NCBI GenBank assembly: GCA_943737045.1
Contig: CALSFV010000421.1
Coordinates: 62,001 to 126,000, forward strand
From: Parapristionchus giblindavisi
Lineage: Eukaryota; Nematoda; Chromadorea; Rhabditida; Diplogasteridae
Length of the DNA stretch: 64,000 nt
Reading direction: 5' to 3'
Shown here: positions 44,762-56,800 of the stretch, in pieces
Position numbering within the stretch: the first letter of the stretch is position 1
Layout: each line of letters starts with the position of its first letter
The notes under the pieces: model-generated
What the model saw: only the letters and a program-made list of their open reading frames with translations
What the model was told of the DNA's origin: nothing
Databases searched by the model: none
Program-made: the position numbers and the translations under genes

Positions 44762-45050
44762 TCAATACATTTGTCTTTCATATTTGAAATGGAGCGCATT
44801 CCCTGGGATTTCCTGGGGTAATAACGAGCTTTGAGCTCGGATTACGGTATTCCAGTGCACCTATAATTTTAGAGAAAATTGTTTTTTTTGGATACTTATA
44901 GATGAGATCTACAGTTCTGCCTGGCCCGTTTAGTCAAGAAAAAACTCGTGGGTCCCCTTCTTTAAGAGGGCGTGCCCCGCGAGTAAAAAAATAGCGGAGT
45001 TGCATCTCAATATTCCACCATTGATGTAAATATAAAATATTTGCTTACAG

Positions 45051-45426
45051 GTGTACGCGTGTGTCTACCACTTCGATCGTTCTTACTTCATCGATAAGCC
45101 CGTTCCTAATCCGACTCCTGATCATTTCTTTGTAAGTACATGAGGTTAGAAGATCATCTGGCGACTGGAAAACGGGTTTCATACCATTTCTCTCTTTTCA
45201 GAATGGTCCTTCTGATTTCGAAGATGAACCTGAAACAGAAGAGGAGCGTCGACTCCGAGAGAAATTTACCATTCCCAAGGACTTCAAGCCTACCTTCAGT
45301 CGAGGGAGATTAGGTATTCCACCCAGAAGGGAGACTATTTATCCTCCAAAAGTGCAGACATTCTCTCGTCTCGATGGAACTTTTGTCGACGATAAGGCTA
45401 TCTTCGCGGATATGAGAATGTATTGA
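45051..45426 (+). CDS. Small Pro- and acidic-rich protein, 3' part; 5' exon not found
   Basis: Two phase-0 exons, 45051-45131 and 45202-45426 (TGA), give 101 residues. The first has an aromatic/Pro-rich stretch (YHFDRSYFIDKPVPNPTPDH). The second has an acidic patch (DFEDEPETEEERR) and a basic/Pro-rich tail. The acceptor CTTACAG at 45050 requires an upstream exon, which I cannot identify. Alternatively the last exon could splice at GTATTG (45417) to an exon near 45908-45968 encoding KPLVDKPLPVRKPMALQFQ, in phase. No family recognised. Confidence 0.5.
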
Positions 45427-45539
45427 GTGGTTAGTCATACAAATTTAATTTTCTAATCTCATCATTTGTGTTTGTGTGAAAATATAAAATGTATGAAGGT
45501 TTCGAGAATTATACATGCGATTTCATAACAATGATCGTG

Positions 45540-45665
45540 ATATTTAATAAAGGGACCGAAGCCTTTGTCAACGCCCTCTTCAACGGTCTGCGCTCTCTCG
45601 TTGTTAGAGAACAGAGAAATAGTGTAGGCAATGAAGAAGCCATTGAGAGAAGCCACGCTCCATTG
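45540..45665. mobile_element. Diverged copy of the TTAA MITE family
   Basis: Shares the core TCTCGTTGTTAGAGAACAGA plus GAAATAGTGT and CCATTGAGAGA with 34751-34863. The ends are eroded. It overlaps a short spurious ORF. Confidence 0.7.
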
Positions 45666-46343
45666 AAAGAGGATATCGTTTCAAAGATCTGAACGAGTGA
45701 GATAAAGAGAATTATTCCTCAACTAATTTAAAATAGCCTCTGAGTGACATAAATCTTTTCAACCACAGATATGAGTAAATGTGTATGTAATTGCGACACT
45801 GCAACCCTTGCGAATCTAGCAGAGAACATTTTGGTCCCACTAGTGATACACGCCAAATCTCCATTTTCTCCTTTAAACATATCATGTAATAAGATGTGTT
45901 ATTTCAGTAAGCCCTTGGTCGACAAGCCGCTGCCTGTCCGAAAGCCGATGGCTCTCCAATTCCAATAATTCTTCATTCATTATAAATTTTATGCAATTTA
46001 TTTCCACCCAAGATCAACGCATTTTTATGAGAATGATTTGCCAGCGTTTATTCAATTTGCTTTATAGTTCATTGTTGAGTTTTGCTCTTATTTCTCCTCT
46101 TCGGTTTTATCAACTAATGCGAATGCTCGCCCTTTCTACCGTTGATCTTCAGATATCGATCGAGTCATGAAAAAAAAATCTACTAATAAAGTCGTTGTTT
46201 GTAAACCTGTGCCATACAAGAAGACACTGTTACAAAGTGTACGTATAATGCAGCAATCAAACTTTTGATCAGTGTTGAGATATTGCTGTATCACAAATTT
46301 CATGGAAGCTTTTGAAAATATCTCAAGAACTACTACTTTGCAC

Positions 46344-46843
46344 CAGGGCTGTGCATTTTTCGTTTTTCGATTTTTCGGCTTTTTTCGAACAATTTTTTCG
46401 ACGAAAAATTTTAATATTTTCTTCTCGAAAAATCGAAAAAAAGAGAACTGGAAATAGCACTTAAAATTGAATATTTTATCAATTCGGTAATATTTGAAAG
46501 TTCTGTAGTTGTATTCCGGGCAACGTTTGTAATAATTTTATCATTTTTTGCAACTGTAATTGCATTATTTTGTCTTGCAAATTCTTTTAGAGATAGGTTG
46601 TCTAACTGAACTACCATAGAATAATCCAAACTCTCTCAAAAAGACACTTCTGATAGTATTCTTTAGCTTGACGTAGTAACGGGGGCTGGTGTAAGCCAAC
46701 CAAGTCACGAAAAAAAACTAAAGAAATTGCATTTAAAATTTTTTTGTACAAAGTTGTTAGATTTTTTGAATTTTTTCGACTTTTATTTCCGAAATATTTC
46801 GTTTTTCGAATTTTTATCGAAATTTATTTTTCGCACAGCCCTG
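46344..46843. mobile_element. 500 bp hAT-type MITE with 8 bp target duplication
   Basis: Terminal inverted repeats CAGGGCTGTGC/GCACAGCCCTG are flanked by the exact 8 bp repeat CTTTGCAC (46336-46343 and 46844-46851). The subterminal sequence is rich in TTTTTCGA/TCGAAAAA. No transposase ORF, so non-autonomous. Confidence 0.92.
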
Positions 46844-47239
46844 CTTTGCACTAGTTTAAAAAAGTATTTGCATTAAAACCGGATTTTTATTTTTAAAAAA
46901 AACTGATCCTAAGTCGCTTCTTTAAAAAAATTAAAATGAAATTTAATTAAGATATCATTGAGCAGTGAGCTCTTTCTATTGATGTGCTTACTATCATATT
47001 AATGATGTATCATTCTAAGTACTAGTCTGTTCATTCTCATTGGTCTCTTATACATTATTCAAATGTAGTCATATCTCCCTCAAGTCATTTCCACTCATCG
47101 AGAGTGTCTCTTTGTACTCTTTCTATATCGCTTTCGCACGATCCATCAACTTCCCAACGATTAACACATTCTCATTTCATTTCTCTTCGAACTCGGGCAA
47201 ACAAAGTTGATATAGAAATTCATTTTCAGATATATTTTA

Positions 47240-49584
47240 TCAATTTTTACTTTGTGCTAAATCTCCAAATAATGCGCAGCACAATACATTTTCCATAGCA
47301 CGTAGTGGATCTTTGCCATTCCATGAGCCGATTCTCAGTGAGATCAAAACGTTGAAGACCAACTGAAAGATATGATTTCTAGCCATAGCTTTCAAATATA
47401 CCGTACAGCCTAATATCACATGCATTGAACTAGAGATAAACAATATATTTCTATATAAATATTATTCCTACCCAATATGCCATGTCCTCTTGTTCCTCTA
47501 ATGAAATGAAGATCATTGCCGCTATGACTGTCACTTTCGCTGGTTGCGAAGGATAGAGAAATTCGTTGTGTGACGTCACCATCGATGTTCCCTTCGTCAT
47601 CTGTAGTAATTATAGTATGAATCGAGAGGTGCAATCTAGGAATCTCTCTCTCAATATATCTATTCTAAGAGTCGTGCTCTAATTTTTTTTTTTTGTTAAT
47701 CATATTCATCGCCGACACACGAAAACAAAGCCAACTTATTAAGACATATTGCAAGAATTCGAGCCTATGTAGCCCCCCCCCCCCCAGTCTGTTCGAACCA
47801 CAATAGATTGTTTCTATTCGCCGACTTATTTGTCGTCTCAACCTTTCGACCACAGACAGTTATCATCAACATAACCATAACTCTCTGGTGTCGTAAAACT
47901 TTCGAAGTAATAATAAATGTCATCTTGCGTCACATTACACAGAGGAAATCTGCCTTATTAATTTTGTTTTGTCTCCCGTATATTTTATTCCCTTCACAAT
48001 TATTTATGATGTCCCACTACAGCCTGATCGCGCCCACATTGTCGAATCATGAAGTGTCTTCTGTCGTTAATCCCCAAACACTTCGAAATGCACAAAGTTC
48101 TGCCCTCGTCTTCCTTGTCTTTTTTCTCAAACAAACAGAGAAAAAATGCAAAACGAAAGTACAGCTGAAAAAGTACTAACAAAAACAAAACTGTTAAATA
48201 TAACTCTTGTACTGTGCGCATAGTACAGCTGGAGTGGTGGTGATTTAAAGCTTTTTCTCTGTATTCGTTGAGTGGGAATTATCTTCGCTTCCGAATACCT
48301 TATTTTGTTCGAAGTATAACCACAGAGTAGGACTTGAATATTTTCAGCACATATTGATAACATTTTCGTAAAGTTTCTTCATTGTTCGTGCACGACATGC
48401 GCTGATATTATCAAGTAGTTAACATTTTGTGGTTGGTTTCAATTGTACGATCGCGATCCTACTTTCCATTACCTGTTTTTTATACAAAATGCATCATTTC
48501 GTAATCTTATTAGTAAATTATGACTATTTGATTGTTGAGGAAAGGATAAATTTGAATGCATACTTACAATAAGTAGTATGTGCCTAATAATTCCAGCGCC
48601 TGCTCCTTTACTTGTATTAACGAACTTAGTCAACACATCCTCATTTCGAGCACTTGACCAACCGTGATATATCTGAAATGATAAGGTGATAAGGCAATAT
48701 TTTATATAGCGACAGCAAATTTTAATCGAGCAAGCATTTATATTGTACTTATATTTGACATATGGCTAAGCTACACTACGATCTACCTGAATCGTGCTAT
48801 CGGTTTTAAATTTAACCAAATTCAGTTTTGAGAACAGTCTTTCTATGTACGCAACAGTCTATTATTAAGATACGTTAGTGTGGTCTTTTCTGAATGTTTT
48901 CTCGTGTGTCTAAGCCGTGTTCGTCATCATAAATTAGATTAAATGTTATACGTTCGTTCAAGCTCGTCATATTAGATAAGCATAAGTATCATATGCCTTA
49001 TGTGTTCTCTGCATTTCCTTGAGAAACTGCAACAATCTTCTGCTTTTTCCGTCTTTCAACATTCCGTAGACTGGTGAAAACATTATTGCCGTCCACATCA
49101 CGGTAATCTGACGTTAAAAGATCACTTATCGTCGTCGTCGAAAATATTGTATTTATGTCTATTTTGAGTCGAATAACACAGTTTTTGCCCGTCTCGACAT
49201 TCACAAAAAAATTATTTCGAAGTAAACATGCTTACGATGAATAGGTTGTCTACTTCCACCATTTTTGCATAGACGATCGTTCGACCGAGCAAAACATTGC
49301 CAACAATTGCCCCGGAGTAGACTCTGATGATAGTGAACAGCCATGATAACAACGGATTTGATCTTGTCCAATCAATACCGAAATCTTCACGCACAAGTAT
49401 AGCGCTCTGCAAATTATTCTCGTTTTTTTCATTGGCAACGTGAGAAAGTAAATGAACCAAGAATATTCTGAAGTAGAAGCGGAATAATTACCAGTGTGTA
49501 ATGTACAATGTCGAATAAGAGTAAGTTGGAGTGTATGAATAGACGCAATTGTCGTCCAAGAAGCGAAGGAGACAATATATCCAT
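47240..49584 (-). CDS. tric-1B: TRIC/TMEM38-like intracellular cation channel
   Basis: Minus-strand exons 49492-49584, 49236-49406, 48997-49107, 48568-48672, 47472-47600 and 47240-47362 join in phase to 243 residues. The order of conserved blocks follows TMEM38 proteins: FDIVHYTLSA at the end of exon 1, RSNPLLSWLFTIIRVYSGAI, GNVLLGR, KIYHGW, the KGAGAG glycine-rich segment, the NEFLYPSQPAKVTVIAA helix, LEEQEDMAYW, and DPLRAMENVLCCALFG near the end. Family members form trimeric K+ channels of the ER/SR that supply counter-ions for Ca2+ release. The protein is somewhat shorter than typical members (about 290-310), mostly at the C-terminus. The intron after 48997 appears to start with GC (AAG|GCATAT). 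The start ATG at 49584 gives a typical N-terminus, MDILSPSLLG. Confidence 0.84.
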
Positions 49585-49854
49585 AGTAATCAAATTATAA
49601 TCATTCCTCCTTTAGACCGCTATCATTGACGTCCGTTTCGTCCTGTATTCTTCAGTGCACTCCTCTTGTTCTCTGTTACTGACTATCGGCTCTTATCTAT
49701 ATTTTTTTTTGATTTGTGACGTGTGAACTTTCAACGTATCACGGAAGGAATACATTGACAGCCTCAATCGATTGTTTATCAATAGCCAAAGTAGCAATTG
49801 AGAACTTATTCACTGTGTTGGTAATACTGTATAATCAAGAAGGATACATCTTAC

Positions 49855-49956
49855 ACAGGTAGCATAATGGTAGAGCAATGCCCCGGATAGGCAGAGGTCG
49901 TGGGTTCGACTCCCTCCTTGTGCCAATCATTTGCCAACCTGTATCAAATATGTTTC
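49855..49956 (+). mobile_element. tRNA-derived SINE with 15 bp target duplication
   Basis: The 15 bp sequence AAGGATACATCTTAC flanks the element exactly (49840-49854 and 49957-49971). Inside are an A-box-like GTAGCATAATGGTAGAGC and a B box (GGGTTCGACTCCC) at tRNA spacing, then a short non-tRNA tail. Part of an acceptor stem remains (CACAGG with CCTTGTG). Perfect long direct repeats indicate a recent LINE-mediated insertion. Confidence 0.88.
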
Positions 49957-51193
49957 AAGGATACATCTTACTTTGATAACCATCTCCACTCACAATGTAA
50001 CGATAGGTGGCCATATCTAGTGTAAGTATAGCTGAATGGCTTGTATTTATAATATGTGAGTGGAAATTTTTGGCAGTCGTTGACGCACAAGAAATGGATA
50101 TGACTGAAGCTAACCTTTGAATGACTCTTTCATGCCTATCAATACATCTCTGATTTGGTTTTGGATCACGTTTCTATCACGCAAAGCAATAGATCAAAAT
50201 GTGAACCTTAACGCACAATCGGGGTATGACATCCACTTAACGATACGCTCAAGCATTCAATTGAAGTTAGCTCAATGGTTAATGAACAAATCGTGCTATG
50301 GAATGGTTAATCGCTTCGATACTTGCCAGTTTGATAGAGTTATCTTCCTTTCTTTTCTCTTCACTTCACAATTGTTTACAATCATAAAGGAAAGAACGAT
50401 AGCTACAAGTGCATATTATGGATTAATTGGCTATCGTGTACGATGAGCTCTACCATGGAGTCAGTCTAGATGGTCAAAGATTCATAGTAATTCGAAGAGA
50501 TCATATAATCATCTGGTGAAGTAATCTATGGTTATGTCTTATTGTTCATTCCTATAAATGCTTCGATGCACATCTCAGTCCGAATTCAATGAACTTTCAG
50601 TGTGAATTCTACGTCTTCGTCCTCTTCCTTCAATCGAGATATGTATACATATTGTAGAGGATTCCCTCTCAGGCTCCTCCTCCTCCTCTCCCATCTTACT
50701 TCTTCTTCCCACTCTCTCTCCACTCAATTATTCCTCTTTGTTTAATACTCTCAATCTTCATTATTTTCACGCTTGCCATATTATTCACAAGTCATAACAA
50801 GAGAATTCAGTTAAGAAACAACCGAATTCTAGAACGAAAAATCGACGAAAATAAAATGTCCTTCGCTAAGCATCTCGTTCGTTGCGTGGACATAATTGCC
50901 ATTCAGCCATTACAGTGCACAAGTGGACATTATCTGTCCTCATCGAATATTCGATTGTTTGTTTTCGTTCAGTTCTCACTTACTCGAATATATGTTTGCT
51001 CTGTTGCCATCGTTTCCATAATTTCTCTTCCAGACGTATAATCATCTCTTAATCTATGCATAATATCCATCTAATATATCCCCCCAATCGTCATCCATTC
51101 CTTCTTCTTCTTCATCATATTTTCTCCGTCTCTAGTCTGTTCTAATGTCTCATCTGTTCAATGATATCCTCACCATTGCTCGTACAGCCTATA

Positions 51194-52748
51194 CAGTGGT
51201 GGCCAGAAGGATATCATATTTTGGTTTTTTAAGCATAACTTTTCTTGTAGTTATCCGATCACCTTGAAATTTTTATATAGTGTGCTCAAACATGTTTCAC
51301 AATGTATACCGAGGCATGGGGCCGGTTTTTCAATTTGGATGGCTTCCAGGCTACAGTATCCCAAAATGACCACATGCCTCATTTTGAGTACTTGAAGTTG
51401 CGACGTATTTTCGTTGTTTTAAACAATTTTTTCGCCATTTAAAAAGTACTTACGCATGCTACTATAGTCATTCATCGATACTGTTCACATTTATTAGATA
51501 TTATTATTCATATCGTAGGCATATTGTGAATTTCAAAAGTGCCAACTTTTTTCATCATTTTTTGCTTGTTTCTTGGTATTTTTTAAATGTATATTTATTG
51601 TATTTTTGTTTTTATACTGCGGTAATACCGAAAGGTGTACGATATTTCTTCCCTGATATCTTGCGCGTGAGGTTTGAGTGGTTTGAAGCAATCCGAACCT
51701 GCTCGCCAGTTTGGTGTAACACAGGGAACGATCTCCCGTGTCATCAAAAAGGTTCCCAAATCTGCCAAAAACCGTTAACCCTCACTGCCTGGTGTTTCAC
51801 ATATCACCTAGCACCTTGATGACAGGAATATCGTCAGAATATCAAGCGAGTACCCGCGGGCGAACTCCACAATCAATTAGCAAGAATTGGCACTGTACGG
51901 TGCCACTCCTCCTTCGACTCGCACCATCCGTAGACAACACCTACAAAATGGTCTTAACCGTAGAGTTGTTAGTACGAAGCCCATAATCTCTCCTAAGAAC
52001 AGAGGGAATAATCTGAAGTAGGCAAAGGCTCATTTTAAAAGGACAGTCGCAGACTAGCGAAAGGTCGTCTGGCCAGACGAGTCCAAGTTCAATCTCCAGG
52101 GCTCGGACGACCGGGTTGACGTCCGTAGACCAGATGGGGCTTGAGATGATATTCAGAAGCTTGTTCCCAAGGTGAATCACGGAGGCAGAAACGTCATGGT
52201 GCACAGGAACTCGGACTATGTCCACTGCAGCGAATCATTGAAATCATGATAGCAACGGCTATCGTACGCTCCTGCTCGCTACACGCCTTCGGATCAGTCA
52301 AAAGCATGGAAACTAAGTTCTAAATTAATATTTGTTAAGTTAACCTGTTTAATATTCAATTTGAACCTGAATTGTTGCCCAGGCAACACACACGTGAGCT
52401 ATCCATTTTGTCTGTGATTTAATCAATTATTTTGATTGTTAACATGTTGAATATTGTTAATAAATTTGTTTAATTGATTTTTCAAAATATATTCGCGATA
52501 ATACCCCGAAAAAATGCATAAATACGTTTAAAAATTAGAGGAGAAGTAACTTCCTCAAAATGAGCCATACTGTCATTTTGGGATACTGTAGCCTGAAAGC
52601 CGTTAAAATTGAAAAACCGGCCCCATGCCGCGGTACACATTGTGAAACATGTTTGAGCACACAATATAAAAATTTCAAGGTGATAGGTTAACTACAAGAA
52701 AAGTTATGCCCAAAAAACCAAAATATGATATCCTTCTGGCCACCACTG
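51194..52748 (+). mobile_element. Tc1-family transposon with about 200 bp terminal inverted repeats
   Basis: The ends are CAGTGGTGGCCAGAAGGATA and its complement, flanked by TA (51192-51193 and 52749-52750). Inverted repeats run about 51194-51405 and 52545-52748. The 1.55 kb length and layout fit the Tc1/mariner superfamily. Confidence 0.92.
51640..52250 (+). pseudogene. Degenerate Tc1-type transposase
   Basis: Conceptual reading shows a paired-like helix-turn-helix (ARQFGVTQGTISRVIKK), a central region with RTPQSISKELALYG, and the catalytic core text VVWPDESKFNLQGSD, which contains the first Asp of the DDE/D triad. At least three in-frame stops and two frameshifts break it, and the last catalytic region is missing, so it cannot make transposase. 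Confidence 0.85.
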
Positions 52749-53858
52749 TAATATATTCTCTCACAGTTCTTATCATCTATCATGGAATATCGTCTAATTC
52801 TCCCATACTCTTGTATCGATAAATCTCCAGCTTTTCCTTGTGATTCTTGAAAGTAATAACAATGTGCTCTGCTGTTGCATCTCAGTTTCTCATATATATG
52901 TAAGAGGCACTCTTTCTCACTAGGATGAGAGAATTGTATGTATTCTGGAATCTTATATGCACATTCGACAATGTTCAAGAATGAATTTTTGAAGCCTGGT
53001 CATTTTCCATGTTTTTTCGGATTCCGTTTTTTGGTCTGTCTAAATGCCATTGTTTGTCTTTTCTAGAGAGGAGAGATACATGTTATTTTTTTAATTTAAG
53101 AAATATAAAGCAAAAGTATCTTGAATGTCTACATTTCAACGATTCTGTTATGCTATTGATATTTCAACTAAGAGTAAGCGCACAAGGAGACTTTTTCTCA
53201 TGATAGAAATAACATTCTGGGTAAAATGTATTTTTTGCCGTTGTTGAAATAAAACTGACAATCATATAGGCAAAGTCCCAAATTAAGATTAGGTGCAAGA
53301 TATTATACCAATTAAATGAGAAAGAAAAAAACTTTTTATTTTTTTACAATCGATAGCAATGTATTACCAGATACTAATTCTCGAAATACCAGCACATTTT
53401 GTTTGAATGAATTTTTTTTGGTCAATTTAGAGAGCAATTATGTTTACTAAAAAAAATTGAGAGTAATTGAGATTACTTATGAAATATAATATGGAATTGA
53501 AATAAAACCATAAAATCCGCTGTGAGATTGTTGTTATCGAGACACATTGTCTTTAATATTCAGTTTGCTAGGCAGAAAAAAAGAAATCATATGTTAACTT
53601 GAGTACGGTATCGTAAAGATCAAGGATCAATTGGCGTTTGTTTATGTTATTCTTTTGCTAAGGCCACAGCTTACTGTAAAACAGTCATTATCAGAATAAC
53701 TCCTCTATTCTTCGCACAGAACGTGTTATTTATATACATATATATGGTATTAACGAGTGTGCCGCGAGAAGCCTTGTCTTTGGGGACTAATCACTTTGTG
53801 CCGTTTAGCATTCATCACAATATTATCGGTCGTCGAGCGAAACTCAATAATAATCAAA

Positions 53859-56800
53859 ATGAATAACACAGATGAATTAAATGCGACATCGTCCACAGTA
53901 CCTCCGGTAGGAATTTGATTTCTCTACTCCAACATTTTAAATCCGCTTTTTTTTAATTTTTAAATTTTAAATCTTATTTGGGACAAATCTGCCTTTATTG
54001 TGATATAATGTAAACACAGCGCCTTGAAATATTAACGAATATTAGAATAAATATTTTTGAATAAAAAATGGAATAAAAAATGGAATAGAGCTTTTTATTA
54101 GATGAAGAACGACGTAATATAGTTCTTAAAATTCCAATTGGTAATGAACGAATGAGCAAATAGATATTTGTTGATACGTTTAATCCCTACTAAACGCATG
54201 AATGAATCATGGTTGGGAAATACCAATCACTCCTCCACTTCTAGCATTCTTACGAATGCTATGATTTCTCGGAAATGAAAAATATATAAAATTTAAAAAT
54301 TTTCCAAATATTCATGATTATTTCAGATGCCTCTCGAGTTCCGAATAATCATTTTCAACTACAAATACATTCTTTTGTTCCAAATAGCCTTTGGCTGCTC
54401 GGGTAACTTCCTCAATCTCATAGTTCTACTGTCGAAGAAAATGAGAAGTCGAACCAATCTTGTGAGTTTCATTATCCACCGGAAGTCAGAAGATTGCCTT
54501 GAATGCAATTATAATAATTATTATTGTGATAGTTATTTCTGTCTCTTCAGCTCTTCGCTTTCATGGCCATGGCTGATCTTGCCTTTATGTCCATGCAGAT
54601 CGTATTCTTTCTCGCAACTAAGGTACGCAGAGTATCCCCCGGGGTTGCATTGTTTATGTAGATGGTGTATATCCATCACTATCATATGACAATCAGACAT
54701 TTATCGTATAATATTTACTCCATGAGCCAAAAGGATTAATCCCGATGGATAATGGCTAATATGGCTTTTCAGCGATTCTTCAATTCCAGCATCTCGAATT
54801 ATCAGCATATCGTGAAAGCATTCAGCAATTGGTTCAGTGCCATATCCATATGGTATATACTCTATCACACTTGTTTAGTATATGAAATGAGGAAGTCTTA
54901 AAATATGCTGAAGACCTTGCGATTTTATGAAATAAATATAGAGGGAAGAGCAGGTTGGAAGATCGAGAACAAGCGTTACAAGAAATGAAATGTACGCCAT
55001 TGTCAAATGTAGACACAATATATTTTTATGTTTGTTGTGGTATTAAAATTACCGAAATCTTTGTCAACGGTCTCTTCAACGGTCTACGCTCTCTCGTTGT
55101 TAGAGAACAGAGAAATAGTGTGCGCTCCCTTTAATACCTTCATCTAGCGTGAATGATATTGAATATATTGCGCTGACCTTTGATATAAATAACCACGGCT
55201 CAAACCAAAAAGTTTATCACAGATGCTAATGAGAAGATGAATACCAAAAATACATGGCCTTCTCCACAGAGTCAACAAGCATATACGTATACCCACAACA
55301 TGTGCTAATATCTTAATGTGAATAGTCAATAATAGGTTGGGATCGTGCACTGACTAAACTGTAATTGGACATAGATACTCGTAATAAGAATATGTCTTGA
55401 AAAAGACACCATATCATTTATGAATGTTCATTAAACCGAGTTTTCAGGTGTATGCTGTATGCGACCATTGAAAGGGTTCAAGTTCTTCGTAATCCATTCC
55501 GAGCGGTGTCGAAGAAACAGGTAACAACACTTTAAATCTATCATAAATCAAATTCATCATATTTTTCCAGATTTCAATTCGATTCACGAGTACGGTCATA
55601 GCCATATGTATCATATCATTGCTTGTGACTTCCGTCCACTTTTCCGGCAAGAAAATCGAAACGGTACCTTCGTTATTCTTGGAACTTTCTGTGGATCTAT
55701 AGGGAGAGAAAACAAAACCGCCCCTGGGCGATTTCTCACTATTTCTTAGTAAACAATCGAGAAATAGTATGGGGAATATGGATATAATTTTGTCTGAGAA
55801 ACTAGAAGAGAGATTATGAGAGAGAGAGTGTGTACTGAGACTACTACTCAGTTCATCTATTCATATATTGTTTAACTACTGCAATAGAGCTTCATTCGAC
55901 TGGAACTGACAGCAAAACCTGATGAAACTTTGCTGTCCAAGTAAATATATTCAATCATACTCAACACGAATTGATTTATAGAGTAAAGACCCGTACATTC
56001 GTGCATGGTTGGCTCTCAATTCAATCACAATTGTGGTCATCCCTACTGTAATATCGACTTTCTTGAACACTCTTCTTATTTTAGCACTAAAGGTATGTTC
56101 AACTACGCAAGATAAACAATGTACATATGCACTTGTTGCAATATCATCACAAATTTTCATAATTTGTAGTGAAAAATATGACCTGCCAAAATGTTTCACC
56201 AAACGAAATATCAACAAATGTTAGTATGCTGTTGAAGAAGTTGCAATATCGAGCGCTGGGTGTAAATATCTGATTTCATTCGCGTCTGAAGGTCGGGAGG
56301 TCTGAAGATAGTCTGAAGACCCTATTTAGGCGACTAGTCACCATTATTGTAAACATGTTGAAGTTCATTCACATATATCCTGAATAGAACCTAATACGTA
56401 GTTTGATACATCAGGGATATTTTACTAATATAATACGCGGATTATATAGAAAAAAGATAGCTATTCAATGGATAAAATTCTTTGATGTTATTCATTCTAG
56501 AAAAATAGATTTGTGATCATACTAATAAAATAAGCTTTCAGAAGCACAAGTTCCCTACACAGATGTTGGGGACAAACAGTGAAAGTGCCAATCGGGCATT
56601 GATGAATACACAAACCCGAAATGAAAGAAAGGTAACCATCCACGATGATCATTGTCTCAATCATTGGTCCTGTTTCGTCACATTGATGATTTGATAAATT
56701 ATTCATTATTTACTGAAAAAAAATGTAAGAATGAGTTCAGGTGACCTTTATGGTTGTCGTAATCCTCACTTCATTCGTCATATTCAACTTCCCCGGTGCT

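Larger units (their letters stand above)
45427..47239. other. Intergenic with MITE copies
   Basis: Holds a diverged copy of the TTAA MITE (about 45540-45665), a possible alternative last exon (45908-45968) for the preceding gene, and the 500 bp hAT-type element at 46344-46843. No other gene is supported. Confidence 0.55.
49585..53858. other. Intergenic with SINE and dead Tc1 element
   Basis: Apart from the SINE (49855-49956) and the Tc1-type element (51194-52748), this is unique AT-rich sequence. ORFs such as 50117-50446 and 50856-51041 lack splice context and recognisable motifs. A TATA-like TTATATACATATATATGG at about 53730-53747 precedes the GPCR gene by about 110 bp. Confidence 0.5.

Noticed and set aside
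49409..49473. Upstream extension of TRIC exon 2 through the CTTCAG site near 49473
   Set aside because: The extended frame is open but does not match the phase of exon 1. The TTTGCAG acceptor just above 49406 keeps phase and gives the family-like sequence.
49853..49935. Functional tRNA gene
   Set aside because: The position before the anticodon is not T, the acceptor and T stems have mismatches, and perfect direct repeats show it is a retroposon.
50117..50446. 109-codon plus-strand ORF
   Set aside because: No motif, no supporting splice sites, and ordinary AT-rich composition. Treated as chance.
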